A stretch of 34,731 nucleotides of DNA from Ilumatobacteraceae bacterium (GCA_009694465.1 SHUW01000004.1:1-34731), one strand, 5' to 3'; positions 9,093 to 18,043 are shown, counted from the first letter of the stretch. The notes: generated by a model from the letters alone, not told the origin. Translations and numbers: made by a program.

Positions 9093-10732
9093 GACTGTCC
9101 TGATGTTTGGGATTCTTCAAACAAACTGCGAGCTGTCCCGTAATCCGCTTTTCCGTTAGGGGCTCGCGGCACTGTCGTGACAAATACAAGTTGCTTGGGA
9201 ACCTTATAACTCGAGAGTTTAGTTTTGGTGTAAGCAATGACTTCTTCCCCAGTGGGAATACGCTCCCCAGGATTCACCGAAGCCACGCCGACTACGCGTT
9301 GTCCAAAGCGCTCATCGGGGATTCCAAAAACCAAACAGTCCGCCACTACCGCATGGGTTTTGACGGCCTCTTCGACTTCTTCGGGGAAAACCTTTTCTCC
9401 AGCTGTATTGATGCAGTTTGAACCGCGGCCCAACAAGGTGATCGTTCCATCGGCCTCAACAACTGCCATGTCGCCGGGAAAACTGTAACGAATACCGTCA
9501 AAACTCCTAAAAGTCCGATCTGATTTTTCCGGATCTTTGTAGTAGCCAATCGGCACCCCAGAGCCACTCACGCCAACCATGCCTTGTTCACCAGAACCTG
9601 GAACAACTTCTTTGCCAGTCTCAAAGTTGATGACCTTGGTATTGGGCATCGCGCCAAACTTGGCAGTCGTATTGATATTCGCCTTGGTGGCCATTGTCTG
9701 ACCCATTCCACCTTCGCTGGAACCGAGGATGTCCATCACAACTGTGTTCGGCATATATTCAAAAATTTCGGCCTTGATATCTGACGAGAACATTGCGCCT
9801 GTTGACATAATCATTTTCACTGCCGACGTGTCAAAGGGCGTCCCCGTGTCTGACTGTTGTTTGAGAGCTTGCACCATCGGTCGAGCGAAAGCATCACCAA
9901 CGATGATCAAGGTGCCGACTCCATGACGCTCGACAACGCGGAACATTTCCGCGGCGTCAAAAGACTGCCCCTCGAGAAGAACTACTTTGCCGGCCATCAA
10001 ATGAGGGACCAGTGCGCCCAGCCAGACTCCCGTGCCATGCATCAAGGGACAACAAGGCATACCGACTGGTTGACCGGAACCTGTATGAATCATTTTCGCT
10101 AACGCCGACACTCCTTCAATGCTCGTGATAGCGGGAAGCCCAGCAGAATTTGTATAAAAGCCTAAGAAACCCTCGGTAAAGGAGCCCATCGGGTACATCA
10201 CGCCTTTCGGCATCCCCGTTGTGCCTCCGGTGTACAACATGTACAAGTCGTCAACTCCGCGAACAATACGCTCTGCTGGATCGTGATCATCCAGAACCGA
10301 TTCCCATGGAATCGCCCCGATGACCCCAGCCGAGGAGGAATCAAGAACCTCTATCAAGAGTCGCAATTTGGGCAAACGATGCGCAATTCGTTGAATACGA
10401 TCGCCAAGACTTGAATGGAAAACAAGAGCTTCACAATCAGCGTTATCTAAAAGATAGAGCAACTCATCGTCAAGATAGCGATAGTTGACATTGACTGGCG
10501 TGACCCGATTTTTGAAGGCCGCGTATTGGGTAATCAAATACTCTGGGCAGTTGTACATGAACATGCCAACTTTTGAGTGTTCGCCAATGCCGTTGAATTT
10601 GAAGGCTGCGGCAAGACGCGCTGCATGCTCGTCATATTGTGACCATGTCACTTCCACGTCACCGCAAGCAATTGCGACTGCATCAGGAAACTCGTCGGCA
10701 TGCGCCTCAAAAATATTTGCGTAAGTCAGCAT
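9089..10732 (-). CDS. AMP-dependent acyl-CoA synthetase/ligase
   Basis: 'MLYTGGTTGMPKGVMYP', 'INTAGEKVFPEEVEE', 'APNGKADYGTA'; start chosen at MLTYANIFEAHADEF (ATG 10730-10732) with GGGGGGA upstream. Confidence 0.92.
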   Translation of the reverse strand: MLTYANIFEAHADEFPDAVAIACGDVEVTWSQYDEHAARLAAAFKFNGIGEHSKVGMFMYNCPEYLITQYAAFKNRVTPVNVNYRYLDDELLYLLDNADCEALVFHSSLGDRIQRIAHRLPKLRLLIEVLDSSSAGVIGAIPWESVLDDHDPAERIVRGVDDLYMLYTGGTTGMPKGVMYPMGSFTEGFLGFYTNSAGLPAITSIEGVSALAKMIHTGSGQPVGMPCCPLMHGTGVWLGALVPHLMAGKVVLLEGQSFDAAEMFRVVERHGVGTLIIVGDAFARPMVQALKQQSDTGTPFDTSAVKMIMSTGAMFSSDIKAEIFEYMPNTVVMDILGSSEGGMGQTMATKANINTTAKFGAMPNTKVINFETGKEVVPGSGEQGMVGVSGSGVPIGYYKDPEKSDRTFRSFDGIRYSFPGDMAVVEADGTITLLGRGSNCINTAGEKVFPEEVEEAVKTHAVVADCLVFGIPDERFGQRVVGVASVNPGERIPTGEEVIAYTKTKLSSYKVPKQLVFVTTVPRAPNGKADYGTARSLFEESQTSGQS

Positions 10733-10814
10733 TTGTATTTCCCCCCACTGGATTAAAACCTGATCTTTTGCCCTGATAAAGAGCAAATGGATGAACACTT
10801 ATAGGGTAGGCGAA

Positions 10815-11465
10815 ATGCTTGATGCCACTCCACAGGGAACGAACATTCGGGCAATAGTTTTTGATTTCGGCGGGGTCCTGATTACTTCGATCACCCATCA
10901 ACTCCATAACATCGCCGTGGACCACGGGGTGGACGTGGCAACTATGTTGAGAATTCTTTTGGGGCCCCACGAGAGTGGTTCTCACCCTTGGCATCAAGCT
11001 GAGCGCGGTGAGATTGCCGTTTCCGCCATTCAAGAAGGCCTCCAACCGTGGGCGACGCCGCATGGCGTGCGTTTGCAGGGTGACGAGATTGACGCCCTGA
11101 TGGCCCCTGGTCAGTACACGGTGATCACCCCAATGTTGGACAAGGTCAGCGAACTGCGAGAACGGGGCTATAAAACTGGACTGCTCACTAACTCATTCGC
11201 CGAATTTCGTCCAACCATGCAAAGAGATCTTCGTTTTGAGGACTTCTCAGCAATTATTGAGTCCTTTGCCGTCGGCTCACGCAAGCCAGAATCGGCGATC
11301 TATGAGGCCACAGCCCGGATGCTTCAGGTCCCGCACTCAGAGATTCTGTATCTCGACGATTTCGCGCAAAATATTGCCATGGCACAAGGCTTTTCTTGGA
11401 GCACGATTGAGGTTCATGACCCACTCTTGGCCTTAGCCGAGATTGAGACTTTCTTGCCCCTCTGA
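10815..11465 (+). CDS. HAD-like hydrolase (HAD-IA type, epoxide-hydrolase-N-terminal/ACAD10-like phosphatase domain)
   Basis: 'AIVFDFGGVLITS' nucleophile motif, 'TGLLTNSF', 'GSRKPESAIYEATARML', 'ILYLDDFAQNIAMAQ'. Upstream alternative ATG at 10791; start uncertain. Confidence 0.8.
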   Translation: MLDATPQGTNIRAIVFDFGGVLITSITHQLHNIAVDHGVDVATMLRILLGPHESGSHPWHQAERGEIAVSAIQEGLQPWATPHGVRLQGDEIDALMAPGQYTVITPMLDKVSELRERGYKTGLLTNSFAEFRPTMQRDLRFEDFSAIIESFAVGSRKPESAIYEATARMLQVPHSEILYLDDFAQNIAMAQGFSWSTIEVHDPLLALAEIETFLPL

Positions 11466-11519
11466 CATTCGTGCACCTCGGTACCAGTCAAAAGTAATCA
11501 GATGGTCAATAATGGAGTT

Positions 11520-12896
11520 ATGACGACTCTTGAACCTCGACCTGCCCGCTCTCCTGGGGTCAGTTATCAGGAGTTACTTGACGCCGACACCCATCCAGTC
11601 CCTGCGGTGTTGCGCCTTGAATCTCCCCTCTATCTAGGTGATACGGATATCCCCGTTGAGCGTTACATATCCAGAGAATGGCACGAGATTGAGAAAGAAC
11701 GGCTGTGGAGTCGGGTCTGGCAGTTCGCATGTCGTGAGGAGCAAATCCCAGATGCAGGCGATTACGTCGTCTACGACATCACCAACCAGTCCTACATAGT
11801 GGTGCGCCAAGACGATGGGACGATTAAGGCGTATCCGAATGCGTGTCTACACCGCGGTCGTCGACTCAAAGATTATGACGGGCATTGCTCGGAAATTCGT
11901 TGCCCATTCCACGGATTTTCTTGGGCCCTCGAAGGTCACCTCACCGATGTTCCTGCTCAATGGGATTTCCCCCACGTTGAAGAACGAAGAGAAGAAGATT
12001 TTCATCTCCCCGAATGTCAGGTTGGTACATGGGCGGGATTTGTGTTCATCAACCCAGATCCACAATGTGAACCATTGAGCGATTTCCTCGGTGGCATCCA
12101 GGAGCAATTTGAGATTTGGAAGTTAGAAGATCGATTTATCGAAGCCCATGTCACAAAAATTATTGGTGCTAACTGGAAGATCGCTCAGGAAGCTTTTAGT
12201 GAGGCATACCACGTCAATGCAACTCATCCGCAAATCCTCCCCTACCTGGCTGATACGAACTCCCAAGTTGATGTGTGGGAAAACTATTCACGCGTCATCA
12301 CTGCTGGCCTGTCGACTAGCCCACTGCTGTGGTACGACGTAAGCGAAGATGACATGATGCGCGGCATGCTTGACGTTCGCGTAGATCAAGACAGTCCGAT
12401 CAAAATTCCTGCTGGTCAAACCGCGCGCGCCGTGGCTTCAGCCTCAGCGAGAGATCGTTGGCGATCTGCTGTTGGTGATCGCGTCGACTCCATGAGCGAC
12501 TCCGAGATGATGGACAGTATTGACTACACAATTTTTCCAAATTTGCATCCTTGGGGAGCCTTTAACCGCATTGTCTATCGCTTTCGACCCAACGGCGATG
12601 ATCACCGATCATCAATCATGGAAGTCTTCTTTCTCTCGCCCTTTTCGGGCAAGAGACCACCTAACGCCAAGCGTCGGGATCTCGCCATTGACGAACCTTT
12701 TACCAATGCCACAGAGTTGGGCATGTTGGCAAAGGTTTTCCAACAAGATGTTTTCAATATGAGCAAAGTTCAGGCCGGCCTAGAAACAACATGGAAGCCA
12801 GGCGTCACCTTGGGTAATTACCAAGAGGTCAAAGTTCGCTGGCTGCATAAGCTCCTCGGGGAATTTGTCAACAAAGACTTCACGGGACGGCACTGA
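11520..12896 (+). CDS. Aromatic-ring-hydroxylating (Rieske non-heme iron) oxygenase alpha subunit
   Basis: Rieske centre 'CLHRGRRLKDYDGHCSEIRCPFHGF'; iron motif 'EAFSEAYHVNATH'; clear paralogue of 7647..9092. ORF opens at 11502, alternative start MTTLEPRP at 11520. Confidence 0.9.
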   Translation: MTTLEPRPARSPGVSYQELLDADTHPVPAVLRLESPLYLGDTDIPVERYISREWHEIEKERLWSRVWQFACREEQIPDAGDYVVYDITNQSYIVVRQDDGTIKAYPNACLHRGRRLKDYDGHCSEIRCPFHGFSWALEGHLTDVPAQWDFPHVEERREEDFHLPECQVGTWAGFVFINPDPQCEPLSDFLGGIQEQFEIWKLEDRFIEAHVTKIIGANWKIAQEAFSEAYHVNATHPQILPYLADTNSQVDVWENYSRVITAGLSTSPLLWYDVSEDDMMRGMLDVRVDQDSPIKIPAGQTARAVASASARDRWRSAVGDRVDSMSDSEMMDSIDYTIFPNLHPWGAFNRIVYRFRPNGDDHRSSIMEVFFLSPFSGKRPPNAKRRDLAIDEPFTNATELGMLAKVFQQDVFNMSKVQAGLETTWKPGVTLGNYQEVKVRWLHKLLGEFVNKDFTGRH

Positions 12897-12897
12897 G

Positions 12898-13116
12898 ATG
12901 CATGGCATTATCCACCCTTTTAGCAAAGCCTTATACGAACAAGATGGTGAAGGTCATATACGAGTCTCCTTCGAAGGCAAGTGGGGCTTATTCAACGACA
13001 ATGGCAGTTACATTGAAGGCGAGATTCGCGAGTGCGACCCACAGTTGTGTGGCTGGGTGGGTGGACCTCAGGTGGCGAACCATCGCGTCGTCATTGATCC
13101 ACTTGAAAGACACTGA
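12898..13116 (+). CDS. Small uncharacterised protein (72 aa) between a Rieske oxygenase and a ThuA-like gene
   Basis: ATG immediately after the upstream TGA (12894-12896); MHGIIHPFSKALYEQDGEGHIRVSFEGKWGLFNDNGSYIEGEIRECDPQLCGWVGGPQVANHRVVIDPLERH has a protein-like composition; co-directional with flanking genes. Confidence 0.6.
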   Translation: MHGIIHPFSKALYEQDGEGHIRVSFEGKWGLFNDNGSYIEGEIRECDPQLCGWVGGPQVANHRVVIDPLERH

Positions 13117-13155
13117 ACAGTTGATTGTGCTGACCCATACGGACATTCGGTTCTT

Positions 13156-13956
13156 GTGATGGGTATGACAGCCAGCCCGCTGCGGGTTCAAGTCGTGACT
13201 GGTGGACACCCATTCGTTGCCGAACCCTTCTTTGCGATATTTGATTCCATGACAGAAATTGATTGGACCCCAGCCACCACACCGACGCTGGGTTACGACG
13301 TTGTTGTCTTTTACGACATGCCGGGTCTGCAATTCACAGGCTCCAATCCGCCAGTGAACTTTCCCGAACCAACACCCGAGCACCTAGGTGTACTACAGGG
13401 ATTGCAAGACGCTGGTGTTGGTTTAGTGTTTATGCACCATTCTTTGGCAAGTTGGCCGGCGTGGGAGGGCTTTGCTGAACTCATCGGCGGACGATTTCAT
13501 TATCAGCCGGCGACTTTGCGGGGAACGCAATATCCAGATTCGGGTTATGTTTTTGATGTTCAACACACCATTGAAGTGTTGGATCAACAGCACCCGATCT
13601 GTGCGGGATTGAGTGATGCCTTCACCCTGACCGATGAGTTGTACTGCTGTCCCATCTTCGAAGATGATGTGACACCGCTGATGCGCACCAACTTCCCCAC
13701 TCACGATCCGACTCTCTTTAGTTCCTCGGACCTAGCGATTCGCGGACAACGCAATAGCAACGCGGGATGGACGCATCCTGCAGGAAGCAATGTGGTGGCG
13801 TGGGTGAAAAAGGCCGGCAACTCCCCTTTGGCATATCTCCAATTTGGGGACGGTCCAGTGACCTATGGTGATCCGAACTTTCGCCGAGTACTGAGTAACG
13901 CCATCACCTGGGCAGCCTCGGCTGACGCTCAACTATGGGCATCAACTGAGGCTTGA
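13156..13956 (+). CDS. ThuA-like (trehalose-utilisation / class I GATase-like fold) domain protein
   Basis: 'QVVTGGHPF', 'YDVVVFYDMPG', 'GVGLVFMHHSLASWPAWEGFAELIGGRF', 'HPICAGLSDAFTLTDELY', 'SNAITWA' match the ThuA pattern. Confidence 0.82.
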   Translation: MMGMTASPLRVQVVTGGHPFVAEPFFAIFDSMTEIDWTPATTPTLGYDVVVFYDMPGLQFTGSNPPVNFPEPTPEHLGVLQGLQDAGVGLVFMHHSLASWPAWEGFAELIGGRFHYQPATLRGTQYPDSGYVFDVQHTIEVLDQQHPICAGLSDAFTLTDELYCCPIFEDDVTPLMRTNFPTHDPTLFSSSDLAIRGQRNSNAGWTHPAGSNVVAWVKKAGNSPLAYLQFGDGPVTYGDPNFRRVLSNAITWAASADAQLWASTEA

Positions 13957-13976
13957 GGCAACGAACCTAGAAGAAG

Positions 13977-14615
13977 TTAACTCCAACTATTCCAACGCAC
14001 AAACTTTTCTGCAGCAACGCGCTTGGCCACTTTAAAGTCAGTGCCAATTGTGTAGGCCACAGGGAATAACCCAGCCTGGGTGTATTGATCAAATGGAATG
14101 CCGAGCAATTCGGCGGCCTCTTTTTCGTTGGGCAAGTGCAAAGTTGTCCATGCTGAACCCATACCGCGTTCGCGCAATGCCAACATGAAACTCCAGACTG
14201 CTGGCAACAATGATCCCCAAGCCGAAGCTTGACCAAAAGTTGGAGTGCCAGCATCGAGGCGACCAGCAATGAGCGGAATCAGTAACACCGGAACCTGATC
14301 CATGACATCGGCGAGATAGGTCGCTGAATCCAGGATTCGCTCACCCTGATGATCTCCTCGGGGGCGATTGGGGTCATTGACATATGGATAAAAGTTTCCG
14401 CGATACATATCGGCCAAAGCCTTCTTCTTCACTGGGTCATCAACGAAGAGCCAACGCCAACCCTGCATATTGGAACCAGTTGGTGCCTGATGAGCTATTT
14501 CGATGCACTCCATCAATACTTCACGCTCCACGGGCCTTTGCAAGTCGAGTCGCTTGCGCACCGAGCGCGTCGTTGTCAAGACCTGATCGGCCGTTAGTCC
14601 TAGTCGTTCACTCAT
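13977..14615 (-). CDS. Nitroreductase family protein
   Basis: 'TTRSVRKRLDLQRPVEREVLMECIEIAHQAPTGSNMQGWRWLFVDD' is a canonical nitroreductase N-terminus. Confidence 0.88.
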   Translation of the reverse strand: MSERLGLTADQVLTTTRSVRKRLDLQRPVEREVLMECIEIAHQAPTGSNMQGWRWLFVDDPVKKKALADMYRGNFYPYVNDPNRPRGDHQGERILDSATYLADVMDQVPVLLIPLIAGRLDAGTPTFGQASAWGSLLPAVWSFMLALRERGMGSAWTTLHLPNEKEAAELLGIPFDQYTQAGLFPVAYTIGTDFKVAKRVAAEKFVRWNSWS

Positions 14616-15145
14616 GATTTATCTGCTTTCGTTTTAGTGGCCTGTTCGGCCATCCATTCGGATGTTGCTTTACCCATTTTCCCGCCGTCATATCCAATAC
14701 GTTGCGTCGGTTTGACTTCAAGAATGACACGGCGGGGGGAATCTAAAAATAATGTGAAGGCGTCACGCTGAGTTGACGGACCACCGAGAATCGCTTCTGA
14801 CAACTCTGGATAAAACCAATCCTTTGTTGCTTGATCATCATGCAAGACGCATTCGCCTTTCCAGGTGACAGTTTTATTGCGCGCCATTGATGATCCAGTT
14901 GAGGTGACAACAACGCACACGCGCGGGTCACGACGAACCGCGGAAATTCGTGCTCGTTGCGATGAAGCCGTTAGCCAAAAACTTCCTCGTCGCCAGACAT
15001 AGGACATGATCACACCTACTGGCCAACCTTCTTTATTTGACCAAATAAAGGTGCATTCATTCTGCGCCAGTAACAGTTGTTCCTCAACATCCTCGTCAAG
15101 GCCAAAGACGGTGACATCTTCATAATTCTCTGGGTGCTCTGTCAT
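14612..15145 (-). CDS. Pyridoxamine 5'-phosphate oxidase-like (FMN/F420-binding split barrel) protein
   Basis: 'ECTFIWSNKEGWPVGVIMSYVWRRGSFWLTASSQRARISAVRRDPRVCVVVTST' split-barrel pattern; RBS AAGGAG; ATGA overlap with the nitroreductase. Confidence 0.8.
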   Translation of the reverse strand: MTEHPENYEDVTVFGLDEDVEEQLLLAQNECTFIWSNKEGWPVGVIMSYVWRRGSFWLTASSQRARISAVRRDPRVCVVVTSTGSSMARNKTVTWKGECVLHDDQATKDWFYPELSEAILGGPSTQRDAFTLFLDSPRRVILEVKPTQRIGYDGGKMGKATSEWMAEQATKTKADKS

Positions 15146-15180
15146 CTTTTTCTCCTTATTGAATTTTCTTGATCATCTTG

Positions 15181-15954
15181 CTAAGAATCCGCTGGCAACT
15201 CACGTGGCATAAATTGCCCAGTGTTAGCAGTAATACCACCATCAACTGGAACGACTGCTCCAGTCACAAAACTTGAGGCCTGCGAGGCCAGAAAAACAAT
15301 AACTGCTGCTACTTCTTCGGCCGTGCCCCAGCGTTGAAGAGGAACGGCCCGCCGCAGGCTTTCGTACACCTCGGGAACCTGCTTGATGCCCGTTGTCATG
15401 CCGGTTTCGGTCGGGCCTGGACACACAACATTCACGGTGATTGCGTCTGCGGCAAGGTCAAGCGCGGCCCCTTTAGCCAAATTGATGACTGCAGCCTTTG
15501 CGGTGTTGTAGGCCCACATATTTGGATCTGCGTTAATGCCCGACGTCGACGCAGTGATGACGATACGACCGCCACCCCGCCTTCGTAAAGCTGGAACCGC
15601 AGCGCGGATACCAAGTAGGACCCCACGAACATTGACTTCAATCGTTCGATCAAAGATCTCGATGGGCATCATCACAATGTCTCCACTCGCAGGTACGCCA
15701 GCATTCAAGATCATTGCGTCTAAACCGCCGAACTCACTGTCTGCAAGAGAGACTGCGGCATTATTCACCTCTGCGTCAGTGACATCTCCCTCAACAATAA
15801 GAACCCGATCCAGTTTGGCGAGTTCGTGTAACTCGGCACTGGGACGGTCGATGACCACCACTGACCCTCCACTCGCGAGCAAGGCATCAACCGTGGCACG
15901 ACCAATGCCAGAGGCCCCGCCCGTCACGATAGAAACGCGTGTCATCGTCGCCAC
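15181..15954 (-). CDS. SDR family oxidoreductase
   Basis: 'TGGASGIG', 'LNAG', 'YNTAK' and 'GAVVPVDGG'. Confidence 0.88.
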   Translation of the reverse strand: MATMTRVSIVTGGASGIGRATVDALLASGGSVVVIDRPSAELHELAKLDRVLIVEGDVTDAEVNNAAVSLADSEFGGLDAMILNAGVPASGDIVMMPIEIFDRTIEVNVRGVLLGIRAAVPALRRRGGGRIVITASTSGINADPNMWAYNTAKAAVINLAKGAALDLAADAITVNVVCPGPTETGMTTGIKQVPEVYESLRRAVPLQRWGTAEEVAAVIVFLASQASSFVTGAVVPVDGGITANTGQFMPRELPADS

Positions 15955-16005
15955 ACAGCGCGTATCAGAACGACAACAAGTCTGCGCAGGAGCCAGGCCA
16001 CTGAA

Positions 16006-17214
16006 TTACCCCTGCCCGACAGTGTCTTTGTCTGTGCGCAGCGTCCAGCGAATCGGCAAGGTCGTGAGGCCGCGCAGAATAAAAGGTTGATTGACTTGTA
16101 CGGGACCAATGAGTTCAACTTTCTCAAAGGTTTCTACCATCCACCGCAACGCCAACTGCCCCTCGCGACGCGCCAAGACATTACCGATGCAGTGATGCAC
16201 TCCCCATCCAAATGCCAGATGTGGTTTTGAGCCGGGACCGAATCGGTCCAACTGAATGTCGTCAGGGTCCTGCCAAACTTCAGGATCACGATTCGCCGCT
16301 GCAAATAACAATTGCACCTTGGTATCCGCTTCAATTTTTTCGCCGTGCACCACACACTCATCGCGATTGGTACGAAACAGACCCTGCACTGGAGAGTCAT
16401 AGCGCAAGAACTCTTCGACAGCCCACGGGATCAGCGACGGGTCAGCACGCAATAAATCGCTCAATTCCGGTTGCTGAATCAGGCGATACAACATCAGGCT
16501 CAAAAGACTGGCCGTCGTTTCGTGACCAGCAACTAAAACCTGTTGCGACAACCGCCGAACTTCACCGTATTGCAAATCACCATTGCGATAGGCCAGTGTC
16601 AGCACAGTCAGTAAATCATCTGGTGGCGTTTCACCTCGCTCAAGTATCTCTTGACGTTCGGCGACCAAAGCGTCAACGAAGCCGTAGATCCCTTCATTGG
16701 CGATAGCCACAAGAGATAGATCTCCGCCACCTAAGCCGTTGACGATGTCATCGGACCAATGTCCGAATTGTTCACGATCTTCGGGCCGAATGCCCAGCAT
16801 CTCGGCGATCACAATGGCCGGGAAAGGAAAAGCAAAGAGGGTGACGAAATCACCTTCACCATCGCTGGCAAATGCCTTATCCCACAATTCGCGTCCAATG
16901 ATGTCGACCCGTGGGGCCAATGAGGCAATGGCCGCTGGGCGAAATCCATCTTGTAAAACTTTACGTTGACGGCGATGATCCGGGTCATCAGCAGAACCTA
17001 AAACCCCGCCTTCCTGAAAGAAAACACCGGGCCCATCGCCGTTAGTCCACTGCGCTGGGTCTGTGAGCATTGACAAGACATCCTCGTGCCGACTGACGAC
17101 ATAAAAAGGCGGATCAAATGTATCTTCCTTGTGCAATGGGCAATGTTCAATCAAGTGATGGTGCCCAGCAGCGGGCTCAAGATCATTGGCGTGTTCGAGA
17201 TGTGAATAAGTCAC
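16006..17214 (-). CDS. Cytochrome P450
   Basis: I-helix 'VAGHETTASLL', K-helix 'EEFLRYDSPVQG', heme loop 'HLAFGWGVHHCIGNVLARREGQLAL' (FxxGxxxCxG). Start appears to be GTG. Confidence 0.93.
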   Translation of the reverse strand: MTYSHLEHANDLEPAAGHHHLIEHCPLHKEDTFDPPFYVVSRHEDVLSMLTDPAQWTNGDGPGVFFQEGGVLGSADDPDHRRQRKVLQDGFRPAAIASLAPRVDIIGRELWDKAFASDGEGDFVTLFAFPFPAIVIAEMLGIRPEDREQFGHWSDDIVNGLGGGDLSLVAIANEGIYGFVDALVAERQEILERGETPPDDLLTVLTLAYRNGDLQYGEVRRLSQQVLVAGHETTASLLSLMLYRLIQQPELSDLLRADPSLIPWAVEEFLRYDSPVQGLFRTNRDECVVHGEKIEADTKVQLLFAAANRDPEVWQDPDDIQLDRFGPGSKPHLAFGWGVHHCIGNVLARREGQLALRWMVETFEKVELIGPVQVNQPFILRGLTTLPIRWTLRTDKDTVGQG

Positions 17215-17260
17215 GCAATCACACTCAATTCCGCAGGATCTTGATCAGCGATCTCACGAC

Positions 17261-18043
17261 CTAATACGAGAGGCTTCCACCATCGACGGGGAACAAACAG
17301 CCCGTCATATTTCGCGCCGCGTCACTAGCCATCATCACCGCAACGGCGGCAACTTCTTCGACCTTATTCGGACGTTTGATTGCCGACTCTGCACAGAACG
17401 TAGCAATTAAATTGTCGTAGGTCCCAAGCCCCATCGCCACTGCGGAAGCAGGGCCTGTGTTGCGCACGATGTCAGTTTCAATAATGCCCGGCAAAATTGC
17501 ATTGACTGTGATGCCGAGAGTTCCAACTTCTTGGGCTGCTGATTTCACTAATCCGTTCACAGCATGTTTGGTGGCAACATATCCAGGAATACCGGGCTTA
17601 CCAAGTTTTCCTTCCACCGATGAGGTCACAATGATGCGACCACTTTCGCGAGGGATCATATGTTGCAGAGCCCGACGCATGCCCCAGAAAACATGATTCA
17701 GGTTCCAATCGATTTCCAGGTTCCATTCTTCGTCACTCATCTGTGCCACTGGAGCAGTGTTCAAGACACCGCCGGAGTTCAGGCAACAGATATCAAGCTT
17801 GCCGAACTTTTCAATAGTGAAATCAATCAATCCTTCAACGACTGATTGCTTTGAGGAATCGCCAGCGAAGAATGCGGCACGTGCACCAGCATTCATCTCG
17901 TCTAAACAGATTTGACCCTTGGCGGCATCGCGTCCGTTGACCACGACTGTCGCACCCTCAGCCAAGAAGGCATCTGCCATGGCGCGCCCAATGCTTCGCG
18001 TGCCACCAGTAATGCAAGCTATTTTTCCGTCAAGTTTTCCCAT
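17261..18043 (-). CDS. SDR family oxidoreductase (tandem paralogue A)
   Basis: 'TGGTRSIG', 'YVATK', 'FPVDGGSLSY'; start set to MGKLDGK (18041-18043) because its leader GGGGACTGAC aligns with the paralogue's leader GGGGACGAC. Confidence 0.9.
   Translation of the reverse strand: MGKLDGKIACITGGTRSIGRAMADAFLAEGATVVVNGRDAAKGQICLDEMNAGARAAFFAGDSSKQSVVEGLIDFTIEKFGKLDICCLNSGGVLNTAPVAQMSDEEWNLEIDWNLNHVFWGMRRALQHMIPRESGRIIVTSSVEGKLGKPGIPGYVATKHAVNGLVKSAAQEVGTLGITVNAILPGIIETDIVRNTGPASAVAMGLGTYDNLIATFCAESAIKRPNKVEEVAAVAVMMASDAARNMTGCLFPVDGGSLSY

Noticed and set aside
12902-13159. Alternative 85-aa ORF MALSTLLAKPYTNKMVK...
   Set aside because: Overlaps the 72-aa ORF in a +1 frame; the 12898 frame has better start placement and more natural composition.
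15536-16090. 184-aa plus-strand ORF
   Set aside because: Fully antisense to the SDR at 15181-15954 and the P450 end; low-complexity Ser/Thr/Pro/Arg composition typical of a shadow ORF.
16212-16706. 164-aa plus-strand ORF
   Set aside because: Antisense to the well-supported P450; no recognisable domain.
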